This document shows positions 11,559 through 23,224 of a DNA stretch of 64,000 nt, one piece after another (position 1 is the first letter of the stretch; each line of letters starts with the position of its first letter). The notes below the pieces were generated by a model, which did no database searches, was not told the origin of the DNA, and was given only the letters and a program-made list of their open reading frames with translations. The position numbers and the translations under genes are program-made. This DNA is from Denticeps clupeoides (taxonomy: Eukaryota > Chordata > Actinopteri > Clupeiformes > Denticipitidae), in contig NC_041723.1 in NCBI RefSeq assembly GCF_900700375.1, positions 18,041,456 to 18,105,455 of the forward strand. Direction: 5' to 3'.

Positions 11559-14500
11559 TCATAGGAATCGGATGCCAGCCCCAAACTGAATGCCGTCGCA
11601 TATCCTGTTGAAAAGATTAAACAATAAGCATTTTGTCTAAAATCAGACTGACAGAATGTCTGCATTGACATACAAAATACAGTTTGGCTCCCACTAAAGG
11701 TTTAATGTAGTTTACTGGGCGTGTAAAAAAGGAAAACATAATGACATCAATGTACCTGTCGCCACTCTGGACCCCCATTGGAAAGCAGTAGTTGAGCTCC
11801 AGTCGTGCAATGTTACCGAGGCGCAACACGATGCCTGCACCGTATGACCAGCGGATGCATTCGGCCAGCTTCTTCAAGTGTGCCTGTGGCCCCTCCCCTA
11901 TGTGGGTCACATGTAGAAATACATTATGCAGTCTTTAATGGTCAGAGGTTTGTGTGCCTCTCATGGCTGCCCACAGCTCACCAAGGGTGATGGTTAAAAG
12001 TAGAGGAGACATTTTGTTGTGTCATCGTGTGCTGTGTTTCAGCAGTGACCCTTTTGTAAGGTCTAAATAGAGATACCATTCAAATATTACAAAATATTTT
12101 GGAGTCAGGGTACAGCACCAGCACGTTTATATCACGTTTACATCACCACCATGACAGGTGCATACCTGCACGCTTACACCTACCATAGTTGAGGTTGCAT
12201 AGATTCCCGGCATTAAGGAAGAAATGGGTCCTAAACAGGTCTCCGAAGCCTCCTCTGCCAGGACGAAAGGGGAGTGGAGTGTAGAGGTGGAGTCCCCCTG
12301 CCCAGTAGAATTCACCGCCCAGGTAGTCACCTGCCAGGAACACAGCAAAATACAGAAATCTTCATAATGACATGAACTAAAAATATGTAAACATTTTGTT
12401 TGAGGGGAGTAGAGATGCGCTCTCCTGAAGCATGGAATTTTTTCCAGGCCATGTTATATTTTTTATGGATACTCTTTAGCCAGCATATTAGCAAATATAT
12501 TCAAACATCTTCTGTGGATATCGTACATAACATTACAGGATCACATTTAAACCCCACCTTCACTCTGAGGGCCAATGCTGTACATGTTGAATCCTCTCAC
12601 ACTTGTAGGTCCACCAAGGTAAAACCTGTCTGCAATGGATGAAGATTTTTCTCCGATGGGCAGGAGCATGCCACCCCACAAAGAAGCAGAGAATACCTAA
12701 AAATACAAACATCAGATAAATGCACCTAAAATCTTGCAAATCTTGCACCTAATAGTTTTTAACACTCATCATTTCAAGTGCAAACATTCTGAAATCTGAT
12801 TATCCAGCTTGTAGAGACCCCTCTATCATAAACAACAGGACCCGCATTGCATCACCGCCTGTGGACTGAGGGAGGAACCTTGGGGTTCTGCTGCTCACCG
12901 AATCCCAGAAGAGACGTCTGTTTAGCTGGATCTCAAAGTCTTCCTTGAGGAAACTGACATCTCCTCCTGTGTACCCAGCCAACTCCTACAACAACAAACA
13001 CAACCAATCAAGCCAAGTATGCCGTATTTCAGCATGTGGTTAAATACACACCTGGTTGATTTTCAATAAGGCCCCTTTCTTCGGTAGGATGGTGGAGTTC
13101 CTGGTGTCAATGACCATGGCATGCTGTTCAGAGAAATCAGTGTAACAGTATGAAGAAAGTAGAGCAGTAGGGCAAATAAGAGATAAGCAAGTGGACAAGA
13201 GGGGGAATGTACCGAAAGGGAGGACTTGAGGGAATGGCCACTCTCCTCTCTGACCGCAAACGAGGCTGTGCGTGCTAAACAGCCCAGTTCCCTCCACACC
13301 CCCTCCCACTTCAGCGTGTGGTTCGTCTTCCAGATGGGAAACTACAGACAGAGAGAGAGAGCCATTTCATTCATACTTTTCAAAGCATAGAGACTGGAAC
13401 ATTTCATTCAGTTAAATGTCCAAACATCTTATCATAAGGGGCAGGGGGCAGGGGCAGTGGTGGCCTAGCGGTTAAGGAAGCGGCCCCGTAATCAGAAGGT
13501 TGCTGGTTCGAACCCTGATCTGCCAAGGTACCACTGAGGTGCCACTGAGCAAAGCACCGTCCCCACACACTGCTCCCCGGGCGCCTGTCATGGCTGCCCA
13601 CTGCTCACTCAGGGTGATGGGTTAAATGCAGAGGACAAATTTCACTGTGTGCACTGTGTGCTGTGCTGCTGTGTGTCACGTGTGACAATCACTTCACTTT
13701 CATCACCAGGGACATGGGTGACATTCCACCAAATTTACAGGAGCTTCGTCTGAACTTGTGTACCAATATGGGTGTGTCCTCTTTGGTAGCTTTTATCAAA
13801 GACTTTTCCCAAAAAAGCCATCTGATTCTGACCCTCACTGTTATGTATCTAAACATTGATAACAGCAAAAATCTGTTTCCTTTTCATTACAGGCAGAACA
13901 AAACAAATGACAAATATTAAAACAGCTCAACTCCACGGAAGGTCAGGAAGGATGGCAGTCTGGTACGATGTTTTCCACTTCCCCCAAAATGGACAAGTAT
14001 ATGAAAGTTCCTGCAGTACCCACATAAATAAACCTACATGAAAACATCAGTCTGCGAGTCATGAAATTTAATAAATGACCTCAAAAGCCAATCCACTATA
14101 TTTAAAGGCATGGTGGACTGGATAAATATGTATGTGGGCGTGGCTGCGAAAATACTGGGAAGGTTGGACGCTCACACTCAGTTCTGTGGAGATGCCTCTG
14201 TCGGTCTCTCTCAGCGAGCTCCATGGAAACTGGCCGGTGACTTTGTACAGGTTGACTGAAAAACTGCAACAAAGATCAGCGTTAAAATCAATAAATCCAC
14301 GGTGGCCATGTCACTAGTGTGACTAAAATTATGTGCAAGATCCGGCCCGCTCTGTGCAAGTTTCCACAAACACGCACTTGCGTTCAAAGTGTCCAGGCTG
14401 TGGCTTGAAGAAGGACAGGCCGTAAGAAGTCTCTTTTGTGCCATAAGAGAACTGGAAGGTGAACTTTTCAGCCCGTCCAAAAACATTGGGAAGCTTAAGG

Positions 14501-17500
14501 CCCAGGACCTGAAAACAGCAGAAGACACAGTGATTCAATAGCACACAGGGAGAGAAATTCAAATTGTATGTAGCCCAAAACACAGGAACAGACTCATGTC
14601 TCTGTGAGTCACCATGCGACTTTCAATATGTCAATGAAGCAATTAAGTGTCTTGCTCAAACACACTTGCTTAAAAATACTCAAAGACTTGCTTAAAAGTC
14701 TACCAGCAAGTGCCCTTGACAGCTCGTGCTGCAGAAATTGCAGCTTTTGTAACCCCAGAATGCTTTACGCAGTATTCGGTAATGCCCTTTGGTCTTCGTA
14801 ATGCACCTGAAAGTGTACATGTGTAATGTAAATCAAATTAATATTTGTGATGTCCCCCTTTCATAAGTGTAGACATATCCGGCGCTGCCCATTTTTTGGA
14901 TTTTTTGGGGCACCAAATGGCCAAAGTCATTTGTTCAGCATCACTACCAGGCTGGACGTGGTGTCTGTTTCAGCAATTTATTACCTGTTACTATCATTCC
15001 AACTGAACACACCACCAGCACCTCTAATATAAGAATAGGATTATTAAATGTTAGATCTCTCACACCTAAAATGCTCATTGTTAATGAAATTATTACAGAT
15101 CAGGGGTTAAAACAAAATGAATTTGTAGCATTAAACGAGTCTAGTCCTCCTGGATACAGCTATGTACACCAACCTCTCTTAACTGGAAGAGGAGGTGGCG
15201 TTGCAGTAATTTATAATGATAACCTTGGTATTACACAAAAACCCGGACATGGATTTAACTCTTTTGAGAGTAGTCTCGCAAAATAAAAATCATATGTTCA
15301 TTCCTTTGATTATTATTTATAGACAGAGTTTATTATTTACTCCGAGTTTCTTAGTGTATTTACAGACTTTGTTTCCAACCTGGTTGAATCTGTGGATAAA
15401 GCCTTAATTGTCGGCAACTTTAACATCCACTGTAATAAATTAAAAGACTCGCTAAGAACAGTATTCCTGTCTATACTACACTCAGTTGGAGTTAACCAAC
15501 ATATAACAGGACCTACTCATGAAGGTGGTCACACGCTCGATCTTGTACTGACCTTCGGTTTAAATATAGAAGACAGTCACTCTTCCGCAATCTGAAATAA
15601 TATTAGATTTTTAAAGCGATGTCTTTGACACAATAAAATCAACTCCCCTCGTTATAGAGACAAATGGACAAATACATCAAGTACAGATCTGAGGATTAAT
15701 AATACCCTAACAATTTTTTCCAAAGCTGATCAACTCACCGACAGACCCCACTGAACTCGACCAAGCGACCAAATGTCTAGAATTAATAATGCATAGTACG
15801 TTAGATAGTGTCGCTACCCTCAAAAGGAAGATAGTAAGAGATAAAAATGTTATACCTTGGTATAATGATCCTTAAAATTATTAACTCGTCTCTTAGCACC
15901 AACCATGTACCAAGTTGACTCAAGGTAACAGTCGTTAGACCCCTGATTAAAAAGCCTGATCTTGATCGCAGTCAGCTTTTGAATTATAGACCGATATCCA
16001 ACCTTCTTTTTATATAGAAAATTTTAGAAAAAGTCGTAGCCCAGCAGCTGTGCATGTACCTAGACAGCAACAACATTCATGAAGTATATCAATCGGGATT
16101 TAGACCTCATCATAGCACTGAGACAGCACTGCTTAAAGTGGTTAATGACCTGCTGTTGGCCTCTGATCAGGGAAGCGCTTGACAATATTGATCACGCTAT
16201 TCTCCTTGACAGGTTAGAGAATGTTGTTGGGATTTAGCCCTTGTATGGTTCAGATCATATCTGACCGATCGGGATCAGTTTGTGGACATCAATGGTGATT
16301 CGTAGAGCTCGGTGTTCCACAAGATTCTGTCCTAGGTCTGTTGCTATTTTCCTTATACATGTTACCTTTAGGTGACATCATTCGCAAACACGGTATTAGC
16401 TTTCAATGCTTCACTGACGACAAACAGTTGAATCTATCAGCAATGCCAGATGAGAGGCAGCAGCTGAACAGAATAGATAATTGTCTGAAGGACATTAGAC
16501 AGTGGATGCTCAACAACTTTCCCTGATAAGACAGACGTTCTCATACTTGGGTCTCAAGCAGCCAGACATAAGCTGGCTGACTACATCATAACTATGGATA
16601 GCCTTTCTGTCTCACCAATTACTGAAGTAAAGGATCTAGGTGTTCTCATTGATCTCTCATTCAATTCGCATGTAGATAATTTCACAAGGATAACATTCTT
16701 TCATCTTAGAAAGATTGCAAAAATAAGAAATATCATCTCTATGCCTGATGCAGAAAAATTGGTCCATGCCTTTATCACATCAAGGTTAGATTACTGCCTG
16801 GATGCTCTAGTAGGTGCATGAGTAAACTCCAGCTAGTACAGAATGCTGCAGCCAGAGTTCTAACTTGAACCAGGAAATTTGACCACATCACCCCAGTCTT
16901 ACAATCACTACACTGGTTACCCATCAAATTTAGGATTGACTACAAAATCCTACTTTTGACCTATAAAGCTCTAAATGGACCCGCAGTACCCGAGTGAACT
17001 TTTAATTATTTACGACCTCTGCGATCAATGGTACCCAAAGTACAGAAGGTCACAGCTGGTGAGCAGATCCTTCTCATATAGAGCTCTGCAGTTGTGGAAC
17101 AGCTTGCCGGTCAGTGTTCAGTTTCAGTGTTTAAGTCCAGTTTATCACACAGTCCCCCTGATAAGCACAGACAAAATTCAGTTAGGATGTCGTGGTTAGG
17201 GTACAGGGCCACTGTAGCTCCAATATACCACTATAACCACATATTTCAGTACCAGTCGTGCCGCTGCTTCTGTTTGTTTTCACAGAGACACTGAATCAAG
17301 CGCCAGTAGTCTACTGGCAGACTCCAGTGAAGAGACCAGCAGATAAATCCTGGTTCCTTACACCTGCTAAACAAGGACTTAGCATGAAATGAACCAGAGG
17401 GTCACCACAGCCACCACCACCGTAACAACTAAAACTTCAGGGATTTTCAAATGGACCAGTAGCATCATAATGGACATGTAATGTACACCATGACACTGGA

Positions 17501-20500
17501 CTACACTTTGAACTTCTCCACCTCTACAACTGTAGGCCTTTTTCTCTTATTGGACAATCACAAACCCTGCACTGACACCACTTGTAGGCTCACTCTACCC
17601 TGGAAGGGGGCCCCTCTCTGTATCACTTCTTCCCAAGGTTTCTTCCTTTCTTTTTTATAATTTTTTTGTTTTTTTGTGAGGCGTTTTTCCTTGTGCGCAG
17701 AAGGGTCAAGTGTGGGGGGTGTCAACTGTGGGGCCTACTGAGACATACTGTATGTGATTTTGAGATATATTAAAAATACATGTTGTTTTCACATGCAATT
17801 TATTCATACAGATTACACTGGGTGTTTACCCCACAAAAAGAAACTAGGAAAAATTGGAGGACCCAGTCACAAAATAAAGTTTATTCAATTTCCACCCCAG
17901 TAGCTCACAAAGGGAAAGTTCATGCTTTGAGATACATCCTTTTTCAACTATGCAAACTCTTTTTTTGTTTTGTTACTATTGGAAATAGTGAGAAGTGTTA
18001 TTGTTGCATTTGAATATATTTGTAAATGTTATGTTGTTAGTTATAATCTGATTAGGAATATTTGGTTTTATTTTTTAGAACACCTGCTATTAACCTGACT
18101 TTTAATTAATCAATTGGTGTTAGAAATAGCTCATATGAAAAGCTAAAACCCTACCAAATGATGTTTAATGCATTGAAATGAATTAGTTTCACTGAAAAAA
18201 GACAGAAAGATCAGGACAAAAGTTGTTGCCTATACAGAAATTGAACACATTTACTGCAAATACAAATGAAGTAGTGGTGCTGTGAGATCCAAATATTTAA
18301 TATCTTCTATGACTTACTTGAGCTTGAAGGACTGCATCTATGCGGTTTGGCAAGGATTCATGCAATTTATTGATGAAGTTATCAGGAATAGCAAAAGAAA
18401 GCAGTCTTGCATGCCTCCCAGAGTTCATCAATATTCTTTGGTTGCGTCTTCCATGCTTCCTCTTTCATCCTACCCCACACATGCTCAATGATGTTCATGT
18501 CTGGTGACTGGGTATCTTCTTCGCCATGAGGAACTTTGTTGTGGAGATGGAAGTATGTGCTACATACTTTTATGGTTGGGAATATAGAAGGGGAAGGTAG
18601 AATATAAAATATTTCTTGGTATTTCAGACTATTTATGTTTTCTTCCACCCTGCAGATCTCTCGCACTCCCCCATACTGGATGTAACCCCAGACCATGATT
18701 TTTCCGCCACCAAACTTCACTGTTTTCTGGGTGAATCTCAGATCCATGCAGGCTCCAGTAGGTCTCCTGCAATATTTGCGGTGATTGTGGTGTAATTCAA
18801 CAGAAGATTCATCTTAAAAATCCACCTTCTGCCACTTTTCCAGCATCCATCCCTTTAGCAGGCTGTGGGCCTTGGCAAATGCCACACGGTTTTTCAATTG
18901 TCTTTTGTTTTGTGCTGGTTTCTGGGCACTTATTCGACCATGGAGGCCATTTCGAGACAGAAACTGTTCTGGTTGACACAGGGACTTCAGGTGAGCTCTG
19001 CTGCAGTGGACTTCTGGGGTCTGCCTGACCTGGGAGTGTCAAAAACGTCTCCAGTCTCTTCAAATCTTTTTTTTTTTTATCTTCTGTACTTGACGCTGAG
19101 ACATGCTGAAGGTGTCTGCCACATCAGCAGTGGATCTGAGTGAATCTTAGGCATGTTTGCAGAGGTCTAGTTGCAGTTGATGTGAAGGTCTAGTTTTTAT
19201 ACACAACTGAGACCTAATTGATCCATTATTAGTCACAGGTGAAGCTCATATGACAACACTTATGTCTTTGCAATATTGAATTGTGCTTTACCAAGCTTTG
19301 AATTAGAATACTTTTTGACAGTTTTGTTTTGCACTGAACAAAATGAGCAATATCTTGTTAAAAAAAAAAATCTTCATTAGAAATATATTTCAGCAGCACT
19401 TGAGGTCAATTTGTACACAAGCGACAAGACTTTTGTCTGGGACTGTATATGGACCGTAACCCTCTTGTTTTCCTGAACAGGATGCTCATCAATGCATTAT
19501 GTGTCTGTATCTACAAGGGTTCAGCCTGGACTTCAATTACAAGAAGGGAATGGAGAATATTTTTGAAGATACCTTTCCCGGTCATGCTGACTTGACTTTT
19601 TTTTTTTTTTACAGTGGATTTTGAATTTTGGGGGGGTGGGGTGTTACGTCTGCATGTGGGTTTGTTTGTGTTTGTTTCTTTTAGGCACAGTTGGTGGCTT
19701 GATAGGTGGCATCCACTTATTGGCTGGGACTGAAGCTTGTGCCTTTGAAAAGAGCCGTGGTGCCTCCTGCACTTTCGAGGCTTATCCGGAGCTCTGATCT
19801 ACCTAACTGTCTTGCTTTGATCCTGTGTATCTTTTTGTTTTATAATTCTATATTGTTTTCCCTTATTTGTAAATATATATTCTTTAAAGTCTTGGCCGTA
19901 GTTCACTGCATTTTGCTTTCCCCACACTTATTTGTTTACATCCAATGCTACTACCACCCAGGCTCAAATTAACTGGTCATCTTGATCTCTCACCATGCTT
20001 CCTTCATTGTTCCCAACCATGGTGTTGTAGCTGCCAGTCAGCCGCCGCAGTTCAGTAACTTCAAACGTCACGTCCAGCCCATTGGGCAGGGCATCAGCTC
20101 CTGGTTTAAATTAGATATTAAAATCACAGCTAGTCTTGACATTATTGGAAAATAATGACAAATTTAGCTGAGAGAAATTCTGGCAATACACAGCACACAA
20201 TGCACAAATGTGTCCTCTGCATTTAACCAATCAACCATAAGTGAACAGCCATGAAAGGCACCCAGGAGCAGTGTGGTGGGATGGCACTTTGCTCAAGGGG
20301 ACCTCAGTGACACCTTGGCGGTTTGAGATTTGAACCTGCAACCTTCTGGTTACGAGTCCACTTTCTTACCTGCTAGGCCACCACTGCCCTGTGATGTTAC
20401 AGTCATAAAGAAATGTCAAGTTAAATTGTAATATAAATACAATAATGATCAATTTGAGACTGCCTTGTGAGATACTCGTGCACTAAACTAAGCATTCATC

Positions 20501-21883
20501 CTGAAGCAAACAACTGCTTCACAACCCACAACGATAACATATCTTTTTTTTAAGTGAAGTGATTGTCACATGTGATACACAGCAGCACAGCACACGGTGC
20601 ACACAGTGAAATTTGTCCTCTGCATTTAACCCATCACCCTGAGTGAGCAGTGGGCAGCCATGACAGGCGCCCAGGGAGCAGTGTGTGGGGACGGTGCTTT
20701 GCTCAGTGACACCTCAGTGGCACCTTGGCAGATCGGGATTCGAACCGCCAACCTTCTGATTACGGGGCCGCTTCCTTAACCGCTAGGCCACCACTATGAT
20801 TACCACTATGATTAAATGCGGTGGGTATAAAAGTAAACTACTTTCAGTGGGTCACATATTTTACAATCATTACAAGATATCATTCTGATTACCTTATTTA
20901 ACTTTATGCACAACCCCTGACCCCTCAATTTCTCCACTGCACTTACCTTGTGATGTGTCAATGACAACTTCCACCTGTCTGAATATCCCCAGACGTAGCA
21001 GCTTCTGCCTGGCTTCATGAGATTTCTTCATTACCTGGAACGCAATTATACAACATTCAAATCTGGAGCAGAATGCTTCATCTGTCAACACTGACTCACA
21101 TCACATTAGTACTCACATCGATGAGGTTTCTGGCCTTGAAAACATCAGCAATTTCATATGTGAGGAGGTCTTCTTTAGTCCTACCCAGGCCATCTACATG
21201 CACCCGCTGTACAACAACCTAAATCATTACAAACGGTTTTCAGTCCTTGCAATGAAATCTTCCGAATTTACTTCAGAAATGAAGAAAATACATCAATCAG
21301 ATTTAAGAAAGATCTCACATCTTTGTTTTCAAGAACCTCTTGTTTTGTTTCATGCTCTGGCTCTGGCAGGTCCAGATCATCAGCATGAACGCCCAGTTCA
21401 GGTCCCTGCATTGGCAGGGGGTCGAGACTCTGCAGGTGTGAACAGTAAAAAAAAAAAGTCACGACCGAGAACCTTTCTTCAGGTTTCTGTCTTACGTTAT
21501 ATTGCTTTTCCACGTAGTGAAGCATGCAGCACGAAGCTCGTCTTTCTATTGTACTCTGCTATTGATAAAAGCTATATGCGAGCAAGATTAAGAGCTTCAT
21601 ACAATCAATAACACCGGACTATAATTAAGGTGAACAAATTGCTTCAAATTGCTGTTGCACCACCATAAGAGTGAGGGTGATCAGTAACAGTAACGTATTA
21701 GTTACTACTTGTATATTAATAATAAGAATTTCGGCTTCGTTGAGCGTGTGTGAACGAAGGTGGGGCTGCTCAGCTCTTAGGCTACAGAGTTTACAGACTG
21801 ACACTGAGCAGAGGTCATATGGGGAAATGCTGCAGCTACGCCTCAATGGCGCCTGTTCTTACCCGAGCGTGAACAGTCCCCAT
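11559..21883 (-). CDS. samm50: SAMM50, mitochondrial SAM complex beta-barrel protein
   Basis: Fourteen coding exons read on the minus strand: 21883-21863, 21429-21319, 21218-21117, 21034-20947, 20100-19994, 14508-14378, 14263-14176, 13341-13213, 13123-13052, 12985-12899, 12696-12558, 12330-12184, 11897-11756 and 11604-11559. All phases agree and the total is 469 residues, equal to human SAMM50. The protein starts MGTVHAR (a 7-codon first exon). Exons 2-4 form the POTRA domain ([13 protein letters not shown]). The rest is the Omp85-type 16-strand barrel, including [31 protein letters not shown] and the C-terminal beta-signal QFGAGIRFL. It inserts beta-barrel proteins into the outer mitochondrial membrane and takes part in MICOS contacts. 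The intron between exons 5 and 6 spans about 5.5 kb and is full of transposons. Confidence 0.97.
11962..12057 (+). mobile_element. Family A SINE fragment in samm50 intron
   Basis: Only the middle and tail of the family A SINE are recognisable (CATGGCTGCCCACAGCTCAC, then GGGTGATGG). It is strongly diverged. Confidence 0.5.
13451..13701 (+). mobile_element. Family A SINE, near full length, copy 2
   Basis: The head begins GGGGCAGTGGTGGCCTAGCG with an intact A box and a good B box (GGTTCGAACCC). The body ends with CACTTCACTTTC. It sits between samm50 exons 8 and 7 and makes a good consensus source for the family. Confidence 0.85.
14845..17760 (+). mobile_element. L2-type LINE, degraded, in samm50 intron 5
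   Basis: In order the plus strand shows an endonuclease part (15000-15600, with [10 protein letters not shown], then TLDLVLTFG), a reverse transcriptase part (15950-16830, with [24 protein letters not shown], and FTDD where the catalytic box FADD is expected), and a C-terminal part (16830-17150, with [26 protein letters not shown] and [16 protein letters not shown]). The 3' UTR includes the conserved CTTCCCAAGGTTTCTTCCT. The element is broken by many stops and frameshifts and has lost several internal pieces. It inserted in antisense to samm50. Confidence 0.85.
18212..19447 (-). mobile_element. Tc1-like DNA transposon, defective
   Basis: The minus strand encodes a Tc1-type DDE transposase C-terminal half: [10 protein letters not shown], then [14 protein letters not shown], then [19 protein letters not shown]. 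The ends carry matching inverted repeats around GACAAAAGT (left at about 18214, right at about 19440). Stops and frameshifts show it is inactive. It lies 3' of the L2 LINE within the same samm50 intron. Confidence 0.8.
19460..19980. other. Unclassified repeat-like sequence in samm50 intron 5
   Basis: A stretch with a poly-T tract, a G-rich run and an AT-rich 3' half that does not look like ordinary intron, but I could not assign it to a family. No ORF with known motifs. Confidence 0.25.
20190..20389 (-). mobile_element. Family A SINE, copy 3
   Basis: Reverse orientation, diverged. The right end shows the complement of the tRNA-like head (TGCTAGGCCACCACTGCC). In the samm50 intron between exons 5 and 4. 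Confidence 0.75.
20552..20796 (-). mobile_element. Family A SINE, copy 4
   Basis: Near full length in reverse orientation, from AAGTGAAGTGATTGTCACA to CGCTAGGCCACCACT. Only about 160 bases from copy 3 and in the same orientation. Confidence 0.85.
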
Positions 21884-22240
21884 CTCTATCTATCGAGCGG
21901 ACGAAAAAACAGAATCCGCCCGGTGCCGGTAAGAAAAGCGGGAGTCAGCGAAGATGTCAGAGTACAGAATCAAGCTCCACTATCGCGGGATCTCATGACA
22001 GTTCTTGTCTAGGCTTCTTCTTCGTTTGTGTTTAAGGTAAGGATTTATTTTCAACACCGCCCCCTGGCGGACTGACGTCAAGTCATCCCTGCGAAACGGT
22101 CGCTCTTAGTCTCGTGTAGAAGTGAGAGGGATCGATCATACAATCGAGTCCCCCTCCTGTCCCCACCTTCTCAGTAAAGTCTCAAGACATAACCAGCGTT
22201 TCTTTCTGTCTCTATCTTTGCTCCTACAAGTGTATACATT
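21884..22240 (-). promoter_or_regulatory. samm50: samm50 upstream region
   Basis: The 130 bases before the samm50 ATG are relatively GC-rich and likely contain the 5' UTR and promoter. Next to them, about 22010-22080, lies a short repeat-like piece (CTTCTTCTTCGTTTGTG to CGCCCCCTGGCGG) resembling a motif I recall from fish DNA-transposon ends. No TATA box is evident. Confidence 0.35.
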
Positions 22241-23224
22241 AACAGTATGAATTGCTTAAAGGTTTTGAAAAGCATGCAAGTACAAAAATGAGATTTGGAC
22301 ATTTGGTCGCTTCCTTCCACCACCAGGGAACCACAGACAAGAACAGCCTATACTGCAACAACCTTGTGAGCAGGTTTACCAAGGCCAGGCAACATGAGAT
22401 GGATGTTTTTTAATGGATTTTATTAATATAATTTGTATCCCACAGGTATCATTTTGGTACATTTGAAACTGAATATAAAACCTCCCATATAAAAAGGTTA
22501 AAGGGAAAAAAAATCATAATCATAATGTTTCAAATACATGTTCAAGTTAAATACAGAGCGGTTTAACAGTCAAAAAATATAAACATACAGTCATTTTTGT
22601 GTCAACACACACTTTGTGTCATTTTGTGTCACATCACTTCTAAATACTGGTTAGTAGGATAACAATTTTAAAATAAATCTCTAAAGTTTATTAACCAAAC
22701 AAATACCTGCTGTAGTAAGTCCATACCAAGCCACAATTAATGTAATTACTCCAGTAAAGTTTGTTTCAAGAAGCATTTACATTTACAGCATTTATCAGAC
22801 GCCCTTACAACCAGTAGTTACAGGGACAGTCTCCCTGGAGCAACTTAGGGTTAAGTGTCTTGCTCAGGGACACAATGGTAGTAAGAGGGATTCGAACCCG
22901 GGTCTTCTGGTTCATAGGCGAGTGTGTTACCCACTAGGCTACTACCACCCTAGAAGCAGCAAGGAAATGCAAAAAAAATTGTGTTGATACCATTTAACAA
23001 GACATTAACTGTCTGTTAAGTCTGTCCATTAACTATTAAAATCAGATGTGAATTGTGATTAATGAAATTAATTTAGAATTCCAACGAAATTATATTTTAA
23101 CAGGGAACAGTATTCTTTTTAGGCACGTAATGACAAAGTTTAAGAAGATGAACTGCCTTTAGAAACTGCTGCCATGATAAACATAACAATCATGAGGCAC
23201 ACCAACCCCATGGGTTGGTGTATT
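22241..23224. other. Intergenic between efcab6 3' end and samm50 promoter
   Basis: AT-rich, apart from the SINE at 22774-22952. It probably includes the efcab6 3' UTR. No gene seen. Confidence 0.45.
22774..22952 (-). mobile_element. Family B SINE, full length, copy 3
   Basis: The best-preserved family B copy. The complement begins GGTAGTAGCCTAGTGGGTAA with B box GGGTTCGAATCCC and ends GGGCGTCTGATAAATGCTG. The head is tRNA-like; the end matches the tail shared with fish L2-type LINEs (established for related SINEs, inferred here). Confidence 0.85.

Noticed and set aside
13404-13601. Minus-strand ORF beginning [11 protein letters not shown], repeated near 46696 and 55740
   Set aside because: These recurrent ORFs come from the body of the family A SINE, not from a gene family.
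22007-22240. Sequence next to the samm50 promoter that superficially resembles a solo LTR
   Set aside because: No paired terminal repeats, primer-binding site or internal genes; part of it matches a short DNA-transposon-like motif instead. Not called as a viral fossil.
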